This document shows, piece after piece, positions 34,101 to 41,643 of a DNA stretch of 64,000 nt (position 1 is its first letter; each line of letters begins with the position of its first letter). The notes below the pieces were generated by a model. It saw only the letters and a list, made by a program, of their open reading frames with translations, was not told the origin of the DNA and did no database searches. Made by a program: the position numbers and the translations under genes. Origin of the DNA: Bradyrhizobium aeschynomenes (GTDB lineage Bacteria; Pseudomonadota; Alphaproteobacteria; Rhizobiales; Xanthobacteraceae); NCBI RefSeq assembly GCF_013178945.1, contig NZ_JABFDM010000009.1, positions 206,372 to 270,371 on the forward strand. The letters are read 5' to 3'.

Positions 34101-34306
34101 TGTCGATGGCGACAGGCGCCGGCGGCGCCAGCCAGCAGGCGCTCGGCACCAACGTCATGGGCGGCATGATCGCGGTGGTGATTCTCGCGCTGTTGATGGT
34201 GCCGGTGTTCTTCGTCTCGGTGCAGCGCGTTCTGGCGGGGGATCGTGAGAAGAAGAAGGGGGCGGAGCCGCAAGCCTATGGACCGCCGGCGCCGGTGAAG
34301 CCGTAG
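31154..34306 (+). CDS. RND multidrug efflux pump, AcrB/MexF type (HAE1)
   Basis: A 1050-residue inner-membrane proton-driven exporter of normal HAE1 length. The start MPSFFIDRPIFAWVVALFI is canonical. The proton-relay acidic pair is in GMVLAVGILVDDAIVVVENVERI (about residues 395-417), and the second half repeats the fold with GLAAKDAILIIEFAKDLR near residue 933. Two large periplasmic loops lie at about 35-335 and 560-870. It should form a trimer with the adaptor encoded upstream. No outer-membrane channel gene follows, so the pump presumably borrows a channel elsewhere. Confidence 0.94.
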   Translation: MPSFFIDRPIFAWVVALFICLIGLIAIPLLAVAQYPIIAPPSISISTSYPGASPENLYNSVTRLIEEELNGASGILNFESTSDSLGQVEITANFVPGTSTNDASVEVQNRLKRVEARLPRAVIQQGILVEEASAAVLQIITLQSTDGSLDEVGLGDFMIRNVLGEIRRIPGVGRATLYSTERSLRVWLDPAKLIGYGLTADDVTKAIGAQNAQVASGSIGAEPATTVQRTSALVLVKGQLDSPDEFGAIILRANADGSTVRLRDVARIEIGGLSYQFNTRLNGKPTAGLSVLLSPTGNALATASAVEAKMKELSRFFPSNIAYEIPYDITPVVKASIKRVLMTLVEAVVLVFVVMFLFLQNIRYTIIPTIVVPVALLGTCATLMLVGYSINMLTMFGMVLAVGILVDDAIVVVENVERIMSEEGLSPKEATRKAMSQITGAIIGITLVLMAVFVPMAFFPGSVGIIYRQFSITMVAAIGFSALLALSLTPALCATLLKPVEAGHGHARTGVFGWFNRFMDGSRNRYVGVVRGGLRRTGRLMLIYAIFIVGLSWAFIQLPGGFLPVDDQGFITTDVQTPADSSYARTQAAVEAVEKYLAKREGIEDVTFLTGFSYAGQGVNTAQAFISLKDWSERGKHDSAAALVADINRDLAGLRDAKITALQPPPIDNLGNSSGFSFRLQDRGQKGYTALVAAADQLIAEANASPVLQKVYVEGLPQGPQVNLMIDREKAGAFGVTFEDINNTISTNLGSNYVNDFPNRGRMQRVVVQADRISRMNADDILNYSVKNAKGQLVPFSSFATIQWAKGPTQIAGFNYYPAIRISGEAKPGFTSGDALNEMERLAAKLPRGFGYEWTGQSLQEKLSGSQAPLLLGLSALVVFLCLAALYESWTIPLAVLLTVPLGILGAVVAANLRGLSNDVYFTVALITIIGLAAKDAILIIEFAKDLRAHGKPLVEATVEACSLRFRPIIMTGLAFVCGVLPMSMATGAGGASQQALGTNVMGGMIAVVILALLMVPVFFVSVQRVLAGDREKKKGAEPQAYGPPAPVKP

Positions 34307-34490
34307 ATGATCACAATCGCGATGGCTCGCTCGAGCGATTGAGCCGCAATCTCGCCACGCTGGCGGTGCGCTGCCATCCTCGCCAGGAGGAGGGAAGCGC
34401 ACCGCCGATGCGGGAAATGGTGCTCCATCCTCGCAACTGGAGTTCCCCGCTCGCTGCGTGTATTGTTCTCCGACATGTAACGGAAACGGC

Positions 34491-35087
34491 ATGTCGATGA
34501 TCTCTCGCAAATCTGTTCTCGCATTCGCGCTCGCCGCCATCTGCCTTGGTGGTCAAGCTGCGCAAGCCCAGTCCGGTCCTGTGAAGTACTGGCTCTCCGG
34601 CTGGCCGGTCGGCTTCAGCGACTCCGGCAGCCTCGACTCCTATGGCAATTTTCCGAGCTTTACCGCCGATGGCCGCGACAGCGGCTTCTTTGCGCGGCGC
34701 TACAGCGTGTCCAACAACTGGGCGTCGCTGGCGGGCATGGGCCTCAGCTCGAACATCATCAACCGCTATGGCGCGCTCGGCAATTACACCACCGAGGGCG
34801 CGCAATACGGCTACACCTTCAAGAGCGGCGTCAGCTTCTACGGCGGCTTCGAGGCGCTGAAGGTCACCCCTGGCCTCGGCGGTCCGTTCGCGACGTTCGA
34901 CGGGCGCTCCACCTCGACGCCGGCCTACGCGATCAACGGTGGCGTGGAGTTCAAGCCGACCTCCAATGTCAGCCTGTCGCTCGGTTTCAGCTATGCCGGC
35001 CAGTCCTCCGACCGCACCGACAGCGACATCAATTCACCGGCACTGCCCGGCGCGACACCGCAGGCATTCACCAGCGGACGCAGGTAG
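34491..35087 (+). CDS. Outer-membrane beta-barrel-like protein, unknown function
   Basis: A 198-residue exported protein. The signal peptide runs to about residue 27 (KSVLAFALAAICLGGQAAQAQ). The remainder alternates aromatic and polar residues (YGYTFKSGVSFYGGFEAL, VSLSLGFSYAGQ), typical of outer-membrane strands. It ends ...FTSGRR rather than with a terminal aromatic, so the barrel looks incomplete or the C-terminus is atypical. Start options are ATG 34491 or 34497. It follows the RND pump by 184 bases, and a family A repeat begins 40 bases after the stop. Confidence 0.6.
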   Translation: MSMISRKSVLAFALAAICLGGQAAQAQSGPVKYWLSGWPVGFSDSGSLDSYGNFPSFTADGRDSGFFARRYSVSNNWASLAGMGLSSNIINRYGALGNYTTEGAQYGYTFKSGVSFYGGFEALKVTPGLGGPFATFDGRSTSTPAYAINGGVEFKPTSNVSLSLGFSYAGQSSDRTDSDINSPALPGATPQAFTSGRR

Positions 35088-35127
35088 CTTTTCGCGGGCA
35101 GAGCCCAGCCGTCAGCTCCACCCTCGG

Positions 35128-35271
35128 TGTCGTCCCGGACAAGCGCGCGGCACGCGCGCGCCGATCCGGGATCCATAACCACAGGGAGATGTTTGAGGCA
35201 CGCTGGTCGACCGTTCTCGCTTAATCGCGGCGGCCGCTGGTTATGGGTCCCGGCTCAAGGCCGGGACGACA
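35128..35271. repeat. Palindromic intergenic repeat, family A
   Basis: Starts TGTCGTCCCGG and ends CCGGGACGACA, each arm capped by a ccataa/ttatgg motif towards the inside. The left hairpin loop (CGCGCGGCACGCGCGCG) differs from the other copies. It lies in the 372-base gap between the outer-membrane gene and the inositol phosphatase. Confidence 0.85.
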
Positions 35272-35311
35272 CCGCGCGTGGAGCGACGGCCGCGCCAACA
35301 TCACCCAGCAC

Positions 35312-35411
35312 CGTCATGCCCGCGAAGGCGGGCATCGAGTAAACGCAAGTGGTCGTGTTCATCACAGCCGTCACGGCGTACTGGATCATCCGCTTTCGCG
35401 GATGATGACAG
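35312..35411. repeat. Palindromic intergenic repeat, family D
   Basis: Starts CGTCATGCCCGCGAAGGCGG and ends GGCGTACTGGATCATCCGCT then TTCGCGGATGATGACA. Each end is a small hairpin with a GCGAAGGCG or CTTTCG loop. A related element is at 53904-54006. It lies 40 bases after a family A copy; no gene is seen between them. Confidence 0.8.
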
Positions 35412-35459
35412 CGAGCGAGAGGCGATAGCCTGGGTCCAAACGCCAGTAAGATCGGATCC

Positions 35460-36251
35460 CTACGCCGCCGCCTTCAGCACCTTCACCAGTTCGCGGTGGA
35501 TGACCTCGTTGCCGCACACCACGTGCCCGGTGGCCAGCGCATCCTCCTTGCCGTCGATGCCGGACACGGTGCCGCCGGCCTCGCGCACCATGATCATGCC
35601 GGCCGCGATGTCCCAGGGCTGCAGGTCGCGTTCCCAATAGGCGTCGAAGCGGCCGGCGGCGACGAAGGCGAGGTCGAGCGAGGCGGCGCCGAAGCGGCGC
35701 AGGCCGGCGACCTTGACCTGCAGCGAGGTCATCTCGCGCAGGAACAGCTGGTGGTCGCCGCGGCCGATATGCGGCAGGCCGCAGGCGATGACGCATTCAT
35801 GCAGCTGTTTGCGCGCCGCGACGCGCAGCCGCTGGTCGTTGAGGAACGCGCCCTTGCCGCGCTCGGCGATGTAGAGCTCGTCATTGGCCGGATTGTAGAT
35901 CACGCCGGCGATCACGGTGTCCTCGCGCTGGAGCGCGATCGAGATCGCGAATTGCGGGATGCCGTGCAGGAAATTGGTGGTGCCGTCGAGCGGATCGACG
36001 ATCCAGGTGTGCGACTTGTCGCTGCCTTCGCGCTTGCCGCCTTCCTCGCCGAGGAAACCATAGCCGGGCCGGGCCTTGGAGAGATCCTCGTACAGCATCT
36101 CCTCGGCCTTCTTGTCGGCGCGCGAGACGAAGTTCGCCGGTCCCTTCAGCGACACCTGGAGGTGCTCGATCTCGCCGAGATCGCGCTTGAGGTTGCGGCC
36201 GGCCCGGCGCGCGGCCTTGACCATGACATTGATGAGGGCGGAGTGAATCAT
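35460..36251 (-). CDS. Inositol monophosphatase family protein
   Basis: A 263-residue magnesium-dependent phosphatase of the SuhB/IMPase family. Metal-binding motifs are intact: GEEGG (the Glu near residue 69), WIVDPLDGTTNFLHG (about 83-97) and, late, LQPWDIAAGMIMVREAGG. Substrates are probably myo-inositol-1-phosphate or a related sugar phosphate; SuhB homologues also act in ribosomal RNA transcription, which the sequence cannot decide. The start at 36251 (MIHSALINVM) is the family N-terminus; nine earlier codons are likely untranslated. Last gene of the long minus-strand run. Confidence 0.9.
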   Translation of the reverse strand: MIHSALINVMVKAARRAGRNLKRDLGEIEHLQVSLKGPANFVSRADKKAEEMLYEDLSKARPGYGFLGEEGGKREGSDKSHTWIVDPLDGTTNFLHGIPQFAISIALQREDTVIAGVIYNPANDELYIAERGKGAFLNDQRLRVAARKQLHECVIACGLPHIGRGDHQLFLREMTSLQVKVAGLRRFGAASLDLAFVAAGRFDAYWERDLQPWDIAAGMIMVREAGGTVSGIDGKEDALATGHVVCGNEVIHRELVKVLKAAA

Positions 36252-36380
36252 GTGCTCGATGCGCTGGGCTGACCGCACCTTGCGGTGCGCGCCTCGCCGG
36301 TAGGGGGGGCGGAGGCGGATGAAAATGGCTGGCTGTGGGTGCCCTGAAGGGGGCGCCGCGTCAAGGCCGGAAGCGTCGGG

Positions 36381-37478
36381 TCACTTGATGGTGCCGAGCC
36401 AGCGCTTGGCGGCCTGCTCGCCCTTGGCGCGGTCCTCGGGCGGCATATCGGCGAACTTCTCGTCCAGCTTGGGGTCACCCTTGCCGGCGGTCTTGGCCAC
36501 CAGGTGCCATTTATAGGCTTCGACCTTATCCATCTGGGTGGCGATTCCGTACAGCAGCACCCATGCAAGGCGGTTCTGGGCCACCGGGCTGTTCTGCCGA
36601 GCCGCCCGGCGCAACAGCGAGATCGCGGCGGGCTGGTTCTTCGGCACTCCGGTGCCGTTGAACAGCGCGATGGCGTATTCGACCTCGGCGTCGACATTGT
36701 CGGCGATCGCCGCCGCCTGCAGCAGGCGGGCGGCCTTTTCGAGATCCTGGGGAACGCCGGTGCCCTCCTTGTAGAAGGTTGCCAGCGCATATTGCGCCTC
36801 CGGATTGCCGGCGTCCGCGGCCATCCGCAGCAGCTCGGCGGAGCGCTTGAGATCCTGCGGCAAGGTCTGGCCGTCGAGATAGAGCAGCGCAAGGTTATAG
36901 GCAGCCTTGGGCTCGCCGAGCTTGGCGGCGGAGGCGAGCAGCTTCACCGCCTCCGGCTTGTCGACCGGCCCGCCGCGTCCCGCCAGCCGCATCATGGCCA
37001 GCGCGAACATCGCCTCGCGGTCGCCCGCCTCGGCGGCGCGCTTGTACCAGATCGCCGCCTTCTCATAGTCGCGGCGGATGCCCTGGGCGTTCTCATAGAG
37101 CTGCCCGAGCATCGCCATGGCCTTGGGATCGCCGGCCTGCGCACGCGGCGTCGCCAAGTCGAAAGCCGTTTTGTATTGGCCGCGCTGATACGCGCCGTAG
37201 ACCAGGTCGACATTGGGATCGTTGGCCGCGGCCTGTGGCGTCGGCGCGGGGGCCGGAGTCGTCGGCTTGGCCGAGGGGGCAGGAGCCGGCTTCTTCGCGG
37301 CGGTCGCCGGAGCGGGTGGCTTCGGCTTCTCGGCAGCCCTCTCGGGCTTCTCGACAGGCTTGGGCTTGTCGGCCGGCGGCTGTTGCAAGGCCGGCGGTGT
37401 CAACGAGATCTGCGCGCGCGCGCCGCTCCCCAGGACCAGGAGCGCAGCAACGAAGCATGTCAGGCGCAGCACCGTCAT
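36381..37478 (-). CDS. Sel1-repeat (TPR-like) exported protein
   Basis: A 365-residue protein. The signal peptide ends near residue 22 (VLGSGARAQ). A Pro/Ala/Lys-rich linker (about 30-90) follows, then six or seven Sel1-type repeats of 36 residues, each with the pattern A..G...A...LG.LY..G.G...D...A..WY..AA (for example AMLGQLYENAQGIRRDYEKAAIWYKRAAEAGDREA). Such repeats bind partner proteins in the periplasm. The start at 37478 is chosen because the longer frame to 37577 overlaps the upstream gene. Ten bases separate it from the ThiE-like gene. Confidence 0.85.
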   Translation of the reverse strand: MTVLRLTCFVAALLVLGSGARAQISLTPPALQQPPADKPKPVEKPERAAEKPKPPAPATAAKKPAPAPSAKPTTPAPAPTPQAAANDPNVDLVYGAYQRGQYKTAFDLATPRAQAGDPKAMAMLGQLYENAQGIRRDYEKAAIWYKRAAEAGDREAMFALAMMRLAGRGGPVDKPEAVKLLASAAKLGEPKAAYNLALLYLDGQTLPQDLKRSAELLRMAADAGNPEAQYALATFYKEGTGVPQDLEKAARLLQAAAIADNVDAEVEYAIALFNGTGVPKNQPAAISLLRRAARQNSPVAQNRLAWVLLYGIATQMDKVEAYKWHLVAKTAGKGDPKLDEKFADMPPEDRAKGEQAAKRWLGTIK

Positions 37479-37488
37479 CGCCAGCCGT

Positions 37489-38166
37489 TCAGCCCTGTCC
37501 AGCGACGGCGGCCGGCGCCGCGGCATGGGCCTGCCGGATCGTCGCACCGATCTCGGCCAGCGCGGCCGCCGGCCCACGCGGATCGTTCCAGACGAGATCG
37601 TCGACCAGCACGAAATCCGCGCCCGCGGCGACGAAGTCGGCCGCTTCCTTCAGCGAGATCGCATAGCCGACGCAGGGCGGCTCGAACAGCTCGGCCCACC
37701 ACGCCAGACGCTCGTTGACGGCGTCCGGCGACGGCCGCCGGCCCTGCGCGTCGCGCTCGCCGAATAGCACGTAGTCGGCGCCGAGCTCTCCGGCCCGCAT
37801 CGAATCATGCCGCGTCGACAGTCCGCCGCCCCCGGCGATGCGGTCCGGCTTGAGGCCGGGCAACGCGTCTTCCAAGGCGGCAATGCCACTCAGATGTGCG
37901 CCGTCGGCGCCCGCACGTGCCACGATGTCGGGATGGCCATCGATCAACAGCGCCGCGCCGGCGCCCTGGATGGCCGGCACCAGCGCCTTTACGGTGGTGA
38001 TCATGCTGCGCGGATCGCTGTCCTGAAGCCGCACCAGCACCGCGGCGACGTCGGCGCTGGCGAGGATCGCGGGCAGGCTGGCGGCAAGCGCCGCGGCGTC
38101 GGTCACCACCGGCGTCGCCAGATAGAGGCGCGGCTCGGGCCGCGCGGATGTGGTCTTGCCGGACAC
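37489..38166 (-). CDS. Thiamine-phosphate synthase-like protein (ThiE/TenI family)
   Basis: A 225-residue TIM-barrel protein of the ThiE/TenI family. Recognisable segments are LLIDGHPDIVARAGADGAHLSG (phosphate/pyrimidine side) and GGGLSTRHDSMRAGELGADYVLFGE. The usual ThiE catalytic stretch HxGQxD is replaced by HLSGIAALED, so it may be a paralogue such as TenI or a non-thiamine enzyme rather than the true synthase. Translation starts at GTG 38166 directly after the stop of a small upstream ORF, with GAAGAAGG as ribosome site inside that ORF. Confidence 0.8.
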   Translation of the reverse strand: MSGKTTSARPEPRLYLATPVVTDAAALAASLPAILASADVAAVLVRLQDSDPRSMITTVKALVPAIQGAGAALLIDGHPDIVARAGADGAHLSGIAALEDALPGLKPDRIAGGGGLSTRHDSMRAGELGADYVLFGERDAQGRRPSPDAVNERLAWWAELFEPPCVGYAISLKEAADFVAAGADFVLVDDLVWNDPRGPAAALAEIGATIRQAHAAAPAAVAGQG

Positions 38167-38391
38167 TTAGGCCGCCTTCTTCTCGCGCAACGCCACCAGG
38201 TAGCGGGGATTTCTGTCATTGTCGATGCGATGAGGCACGGTCCGCCATGGGGCGAGGCGTGCTCTCTGCGGGTAGTACGCGGAGCGGTGATCCGCAAGCC
38301 TGTCGCGGGCCGCTTTACCGGCGGCGGGATGGCCCAGGCCGGGCGCCGCCGTCGCAGTGGCGACGGTGGTGAATGCGAAGATGTCCATCAT
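38167..38391 (-). CDS. Possible 74-residue protein upstream of the ThiE-like gene
   Basis: Its stop codon abuts the GTG start of the ThiE-like gene (38166), the arrangement of translational coupling. The product starts with a hydrophobic MMDIFAFTTVATATAAPGLG, possibly a signal, and ends with a basic RIDNDRNPRYLVALREKKAA that looks protein-like. I do not recognise a family. It could instead be an accidental frame in the leader. Confidence 0.4.
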   Translation of the reverse strand: MMDIFAFTTVATATAAPGLGHPAAGKAARDRLADHRSAYYPQRARLAPWRTVPHRIDNDRNPRYLVALREKKAA

Positions 38392-38544
38392 CTGCTCCAG
38401 ACGGCATCTGCCCTGCCCGTCAAACTAGACGGTTCTCGGGCCGTTGCCGAGCAAACATTGGCCGTAGCTGAGGCAGGCTCGCACAGAGGTGAACGGGGAG
38501 TTCATTGTCGTGGGTTGAACGATCTCTCACGTCCGCGGCAGTCG

Positions 38545-38573
38545 GCTCCCCTCGCCGCAAGGGCGAGGGGAGC
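38545..38573. terminator. Strong hairpin downstream of fba
   Basis: A perfect 12-base stem, GCTCCCCTCGCC with GGCGAGGGGAGC, around a 5-base GCAAG loop, 58 bases past the fba stop. No T-run follows on the minus strand, so it may be a single-hairpin relative of repeat family B acting as an mRNA 3' boundary. Confidence 0.45.
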
Positions 38574-38630
38574 TCACCGGGGTCGCGGCGAGCTATCTAG
38601 GTTGAGCAATTCCGAGCTTGAGCGAGACGC

Positions 38631-39698
38631 TCACGCCACCTTCGGGTCGAGCTCGCCGCCGGCGTAGCGCTTGGCCATCTCGGCGGTCGTCAGCACGCGC
38701 TTGATCTTGCCGGCCTGGCCCGCGGTGTTGAACTCCTCGAAGCGCTGCTTGCAGAGCTTGGTCATCGCTTCCATCGCCGGCTTCAGGTACTTGCGCGGAT
38801 CGAACTCTTCCGGGTGCTCCGACAGAACCTTGCGGATCTGGCCGGTCATCGCCATGCGGTTGTCGGTGTCGATGTTGATCTTGCGCACGCCGTTCTTGAT
38901 GCCGCGCTGGATCTCGGCGACCGGCACGCCCCAGGTCGGCTTCATCTTGCCGCCGAAGGAGTTGATGATCTCCTGGAGGTCCTGCGGCACCGACGACGAG
39001 CCGTGCATGACGAGATGGGTGTTCGGCAGCTTGCGGTGGATCTCCTCGATCACGTTCATGGCGAGGATGTCGCCGTCCGGCTTGCGCGTGAACTTGTAGG
39101 CGCCGTGCGAGGTGCCCATGGCGATCGCGAGCGCGTCTACCTTGGTCTCCTGGACGAACTTCACGGCCTCGTCGGGATTGGTCAGCAACTGGTCGTGCGA
39201 CAGCTTGCCTTCGGCGCCGTGGCCGTCCTCCTTGTCGCCCATGCCGGTCTCGAGCGAACCGAGCACGCCGAGCTCGCCTTCGACCGAAATGCCGCCGAGA
39301 TGCGCCATCGTGGTCACGGTCTTGGTGACGCCGACATTGTACTCCCAGTCGCCGGGGGTCTTGCCGTCGGCCTTCAGCGAGCCGTCCATCATCACCGAGG
39401 TGAAGCCGGACTGGATCGCGGTCATGCAGGTTGCCGGCTCGTTGCCGTGGTCGAGATGCACGCAGATCGGGATCTGCGGATAGATCTCGGTCAGCGCGTC
39501 CATCATGTGCTTGAGCATGACGTCGTTGGCATAGGCGCGGGCGCCGCGCGAGGCCTGGATGATGACCGGGGCGTCGGCTGCGCTGGCCGCCGTCATGATC
39601 GCCAGCGCCTGTTCCATGTTGTTGATGTTGAAGGCCGGGACGCCGTAATCGTGCTCCGCCGCGTGATCGAGCAATTGACGCAAGGTAATGCGGGCCAT
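38631..39698 (-). CDS. fba: Class II fructose-1,6-bisphosphate aldolase
   Basis: A 355-residue zinc aldolase that interconverts fructose-1,6-bisphosphate with glyceraldehyde-3-phosphate and dihydroxyacetone phosphate, and serves glycolysis, gluconeogenesis and the Calvin cycle. The zinc motif HLDHG is near residue 81, the VEGELGVLGSLETG glycine-rich segment near 140, LVMHGSSS near 230, and the phosphate-binding KINIDTDNR near 275. Its layout is that of the Calvin-cycle (CbbA-like) subtype. It lies in a minus-strand run with pgk, gap and tkt. Confidence 0.94.
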   Translation of the reverse strand: MARITLRQLLDHAAEHDYGVPAFNINNMEQALAIMTAASAADAPVIIQASRGARAYANDVMLKHMMDALTEIYPQIPICVHLDHGNEPATCMTAIQSGFTSVMMDGSLKADGKTPGDWEYNVGVTKTVTTMAHLGGISVEGELGVLGSLETGMGDKEDGHGAEGKLSHDQLLTNPDEAVKFVQETKVDALAIAMGTSHGAYKFTRKPDGDILAMNVIEEIHRKLPNTHLVMHGSSSVPQDLQEIINSFGGKMKPTWGVPVAEIQRGIKNGVRKINIDTDNRMAMTGQIRKVLSEHPEEFDPRKYLKPAMEAMTKLCKQRFEEFNTAGQAGKIKRVLTTAEMAKRYAGGELDPKVA

Positions 39699-39885
39699 GG
39701 CTGGAACTCCCTGGGATAAGAATTGGACCGTGCGGCTGACGCACGCGTCGAAACGGCTGCACCGTGCATAACGCGGTGATCGGCGGAATCCAAGGGTGGC
39801 GGCGACGCAGGCGAGAGGAGGGGGCGGTCAGGCGGCACCCAAGGTTATCAACCCCGAGAGCGCGCCGCGAGCCGACAACGCGGGA

Positions 39886-40143
39886 TCAGCTCTTCCTGGC
39901 TTCGAGAGCGGCGATGCGCTCCTCGACCTCGGTGACACGTTCGTCGAAGTCGCTGGCGGCCGCGCGCATCATGACCAGCATGCCAGCGGAATCGCGACGC
40001 TGTTTGCGGATTAAGACTTCCAGGGCGTCAAGCCGCGTCTCGGTCGATTGTCTGAATTGGCCAAACTCTGATCGGAACGCACCAACGCTCTCCTGGATCT
40101 TGATCAGGATCGAGTGGACAACGTCTGTCGGGGTCTCGGCCAT
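39886..40143 (-). CDS. Small coiled-coil protein, unknown function
   Basis: An 85-residue helical protein (MAETPTDVVHSILIKIQ...). The pattern QFRQSTETRLDALEVLIRKQRRD ... DFDERVTEVEERIAALEAR forms two amphipathic helices with heptad spacing. Cotranscription between pgk and fba is likely, since it lies 46 bases after pgk. I do not recognise a domain; codon bias supports a real gene. Confidence 0.7.
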   Translation of the reverse strand: MAETPTDVVHSILIKIQESVGAFRSEFGQFRQSTETRLDALEVLIRKQRRDSAGMLVMMRAAASDFDERVTEVEERIAALEARKS

Positions 40144-40188
40144 GGATGGAACATAACAGAAACATCCATGGCCGACAAGCTCAGGGTA

Positions 40189-41382
40189 TTAGGCCTTCAG
40201 CACTTCCACGCCCGGGAGCGGCTTGCCTTCCATCCATTCCAAGAAGGCGCCACCGGCGGTGGAGACGTAGCTGAAGTCGCCGGCCACGCCGGCCTGATTC
40301 AGCGCCGCCACCGTATCGCCGCCACCGGCCACCGAGATCAGCTTCTTGGCCTTGGTGCGCTCCGCCGCATGCTTGGCCGCGACCATGGTGCCGCGGTCGA
40401 ACGGGGTCAGTTCGAACGCGCCGAGCGGGCCGTTCCAGACCAGGGTCGCGGCGTCGTCGATCGCGGAATGGATACGCGCGGTCGATTGCGGGCCGACGTC
40501 GAGGATCATGCTGTCCGGCGGGATCGCGTCGAGGCCGTAGGCGAAGGACGGCGAGTTGGCCGCGAAGTGGAACGACACGGTGGCGTCCACCGGCAGGATG
40601 ATCGCGCAGTTCGAGGACTCCGCCTTCTCCATGATCCTGAGCGCGGTGGCCGCCAGATCCTTCTCGGCCAGCGACTTGCCGATCTGCACGCCCTGCGCAT
40701 GCAGGAAGGTGTTGGCCATGCCGCCGCCGATCACCAGCGCGTCGACCTTGGTGACGAGGTTTTCCAACAGGTCGATCTTGGTCGAGACCTTGGCGCCGCC
40801 GACGATCGCGATGACCGGCTTGGCCGGGCGGCCCAGCGCCTTGTCGAGCGCGTCGAGCTCGGCCTGCATGGTGCGGCCGGCATAGGCCGGCAGCTTGTGG
40901 CCGAGGCCCTCGGTCGAGGCATGGGCGCGGTGGGCGGCGGAGAACGCGTCGTTGACCCAGATGTCGCCGAGCTTTGCGAGCTCGCCCACGAACGCCGGAT
41001 CGTTCTTCTCTTCCTCCTTGTGGAAGCGGGTGTTCTCCAGGCACAGCACGTCGCCGTCCTTCATCGCGGCGATGGCGGTGGCGGCCGGCTCGCCGATGCA
41101 GTCATCGGCGAAGGCGACCGGGCGCTTGATCACTTGCGACAGCGCGGCCGCGACCGGCTTCAGCGAATCCTTGGCGTCGCGGCCCTTGGGCCGGCCGAAA
41201 TGGGCGAGCAGGATCACCTTGCCGCCCTTGGTCGCGATCTCATTGATCGTGGGCGCGACGCGCTCGAGGCGCGTGGCATCGCTGACGTGGCCATTCTCCA
41301 TGGGCACGTTGAGGTCGACGCGCAGCAGCACGCGCTGGCCTTTGACGTCGACGTCGTCGAGGGTTCGGAAGTTTCCTGCCAT
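40189..41382 (-). CDS. pgk: Phosphoglycerate kinase
   Basis: A 397-residue monomeric kinase interconverting 1,3-bisphosphoglycerate + ADP and 3-phosphoglycerate + ATP. Substrate-binding RVDLNVPMENG near residue 22, the basic HFGRPKG patch near 60, NDAFSAAHRAHAST near 163 and the nucleotide-binding GGGDTVAAL near 352 are all present. Length is normal. It follows gap by 261 bases with a tiny membrane protein gene between. Confidence 0.96.
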   Translation of the reverse strand: MAGNFRTLDDVDVKGQRVLLRVDLNVPMENGHVSDATRLERVAPTINEIATKGGKVILLAHFGRPKGRDAKDSLKPVAAALSQVIKRPVAFADDCIGEPAATAIAAMKDGDVLCLENTRFHKEEEKNDPAFVGELAKLGDIWVNDAFSAAHRAHASTEGLGHKLPAYAGRTMQAELDALDKALGRPAKPVIAIVGGAKVSTKIDLLENLVTKVDALVIGGGMANTFLHAQGVQIGKSLAEKDLAATALRIMEKAESSNCAIILPVDATVSFHFAANSPSFAYGLDAIPPDSMILDVGPQSTARIHSAIDDAATLVWNGPLGAFELTPFDRGTMVAAKHAAERTKAKKLISVAGGGDTVAALNQAGVAGDFSYVSTAGGAFLEWMEGKPLPGVEVLKA

Positions 41383-41407
41383 GTTTCACCATGCGTTGTG
41401 GTGGGCG

Positions 41408-41575
41408 TTATCCGTGAGGGTCCGTCGGAGACGAGTCCGATGGCGGCGAGAAGCCACCGCTGTCCATTCCATCACGGTTCGGTGTCTTGAGCTTGCCGCC
41501 CTGGCGGAAGCCGTAGGCAATGAGGCCGATCAGCAGAATGACGCCGGGAATTCCGATCCAGTGCGGAAGGGCCAT
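41408..41575 (-). CDS. Tiny single-helix membrane protein between gap and pgk
   Basis: A 55-residue protein with one membrane helix (WIGIPGVILLIGLIAYGF, about 6-23), a RQGGKLK boundary and a disordered, Asp/Ser/Pro-rich tail. Twenty-five bases separate it from pgk. A longer in-frame ORF (to 41701) reaches into the gap coding sequence and starts in a non-conserved stretch, so ATG 41575 is preferred. Function unknown. Confidence 0.55.
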   Translation of the reverse strand: MALPHWIGIPGVILLIGLIAYGFRQGGKLKTPNRDGMDSGGFSPPSDSSPTDPHG

Positions 41576-41643
41576 GACGTTTCCTCGAGCCGTCATTCCG
41601 GGTCTGGTCCTTCGGACCATCCCGGAATGACGATGGAAGGACG

